Part shown: positions 63,073-64,000 of the stretch, one piece after another | Position numbering within the stretch: position 1 is the first letter of the stretch | Layout: every line of letters starts with the position of its first letter | Source: Doryteuthis pealeii | Lineage: Eukaryota > Mollusca > Cephalopoda > Myopsida > Loliginidae | NCBI GenBank assembly: GCA_023376005.1 | Contig: CM042157.1 | Coordinates: 57,423,702-57,487,701 of the forward strand | DNA length: 64,000 nucleotides | Direction of reading: 5' to 3' | Notes under the pieces: generated by a model | Database searches by the model: none | What the model was told of the DNA's origin: nothing | Seen by the model: the letters and a program-made list of their open reading frames with translations, nothing else | Position numbers and translations under genes: made by a program

Positions 63073-63239
63073 ACTAGTTATGATTTATTGATAATAATAT
63101 TTAATATCACAAACAAAAGTAAAATGTTTAAGTCCTTTAATTCATGATTTATTTTGAATTTTTTGTATTGGTTACAAACTTAATATATTTTGTAAAAATC
63201 AAAATTCCGTGAAATTCAGTTATTGCATTTTGCTTAAGG

Positions 63240-63470
63240 TCTTGGTTTGGTTTCTTTGTTTAATGGCACATCAAACTTCATGAGTTATTTAATGCCAAAA
63301 CCATCCTTGCAGAAGAACAGTAGTGGCACTATTTAACTCATAGCTGGGGGCGGGGTGAGAAGGGTCATACCTTTTTCAAAGTTATTTGTCCGAAAGACTG
63401 GAGTTCGAACTTGCTTACTACGATGTCTGTAGTCCAACACGTTAACCACTAGGTCACGGAGACTCCTCCG
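63240..63470 (-). mobile_element. SINE-like piece with tRNA-type boxes
   Basis: The complement carries tagtggttaacgtgttgg (A box, about 63444) and gttcgaactcc (B box, about 63403). The first 60 bases (tttaatggcacatcaaactt, gagttatttaatgccaaa) resemble the family D terminus. It is assigned to no numbered family. Confidence 0.5.
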
Positions 63471-63587
63471 AGATTGCTTAATAACCCCCTACCCTCGCTA
63501 AAAAAAAAAAAAAATAAAAATAAAAATGAAATAAAATAAAACATGTAAACTTACAGTAGAAATACACTTCTTTTATTTGGACGTCCC

Positions 63588-63695
63588 AACATGGTGGAAT
63601 GGTTAGGAAACTACGTCTCGCATATCTATTGAATTGAATAGCGAGTTCGATCCTCACTGGATACCGCATAGACTGTATTTGGGTCCAGCGCCATT
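63588..63695 (+). mobile_element. tRNA-derived SINE, family 2
   Basis: caacatggtggaatggttag (A box), cgagttcgatcctcactgga (B box, about 63644), ccgcatagactgtatttggg. Truncated before the family tail. Confidence 0.72.
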
Positions 63696-63904
63696 TTTTA
63701 ACGTATGTATGCTATTCTTTTTTTTTACGTATGTTCGTAATTTTTTTTATTTACATATGTTTGTAAAAAAAAAAAAATTAACAAAATTAAAAAAAAAACA
63801 ACTTTGGTCTTAGGCTGACATTCTGGAACCTTCTTTTTCAGCTTTTAGCCCCGAGCTTCGCAACTATTGATAGCCGCTGTCTTCAGGGCTTAGAGTACGC
63901 TATA

Positions 63905-64000
63905 TCCCCTTCAAAAGTGTAGACCCTTCCCCCAAAAAGGTGTCCGGGGTAGGACACTAAACTGCATCTGATGATGAGGCTCCAGTTTTGAAGCTGTGGG
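63905..64000 (+). repeat. Dispersed repeat family D, cut by the window end
   Basis: ggtgtccggggtaggacact, aaactgcatctgatgatgag and gctccagttttgaagctgtg match family D at about 3600-3660 on the same strand. Confidence 0.65.

Overview
The window looks like a gene-poor, repeat-saturated stretch of an animal genome. Three exons with canonical GT/AG borders share compatible phases and are separated by long introns. The rest is tRNA-derived SINEs, non-LTR retrotransposon 3' ends, Helitrons, foldback elements, mariner remnants, (AT)n/(AG)n/(TAA)n microsatellites and two long minisatellite arrays. There is no bacterial-style gene packing, no rRNA and no CRISPR. The repeat types suggest a lophotrochozoan, probably a mollusc; this is inference, because no host gene here is diagnostic.

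Host gene. On the + strand, exons at 1635-1766 (one six-cysteine EGF-like module, phase 1-1), 4058-4151 (membrane-spanning helix, phase 1-2) and 22382-22487 (basic, short cytoplasmic tail and stop) join in frame. They give the 3' end of a gene for a single-pass type I membrane protein with a juxtamembrane EGF domain. The last intron is about 18.2 kb. It holds a minisatellite of about 4 kb with a 48-bp unit, a Helitron, foldback elements, SINEs and a deleted mariner. The 5' exons lie left of the window.

Region by region. 1-22.5 kb: the EGF-TM gene with its repeat-filled introns. 22.5-28.2 kb: satellite relics, a dispersed repeat, an R2/R4-type LINE 3' end in (TAA)n, and a Helitron carrying a tandemly duplicated insert. 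28.6-30.8 kb: a near-perfect 1.4-kb palindrome abutting a foldback element that carries two small elements with telomere-like CCCTAA repeats. 31-41 kb: AT-rich DNA, SINEs, decayed LINE C-termini, a foldback element and two more R4-type LINE ends. 41-52 kb: a repeat family of about 1 kb ('family K'), hammerhead-like Penelope ends, a 47-bp tandem array, and a Helitron inserted in a family K copy whose relatives show the empty site. 52-64 kb: more SINEs, LTR-like and foldback repeats, and an inverted family K copy.

No second convincing host gene was found. One short basic open frame with a splice donor at 36358-36490 is a weak candidate. 'Family D' and 'family K' are my own labels for unclassified dispersed repeats. 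Boundaries of repeats are by eye, usually good to about 5-20 bases.
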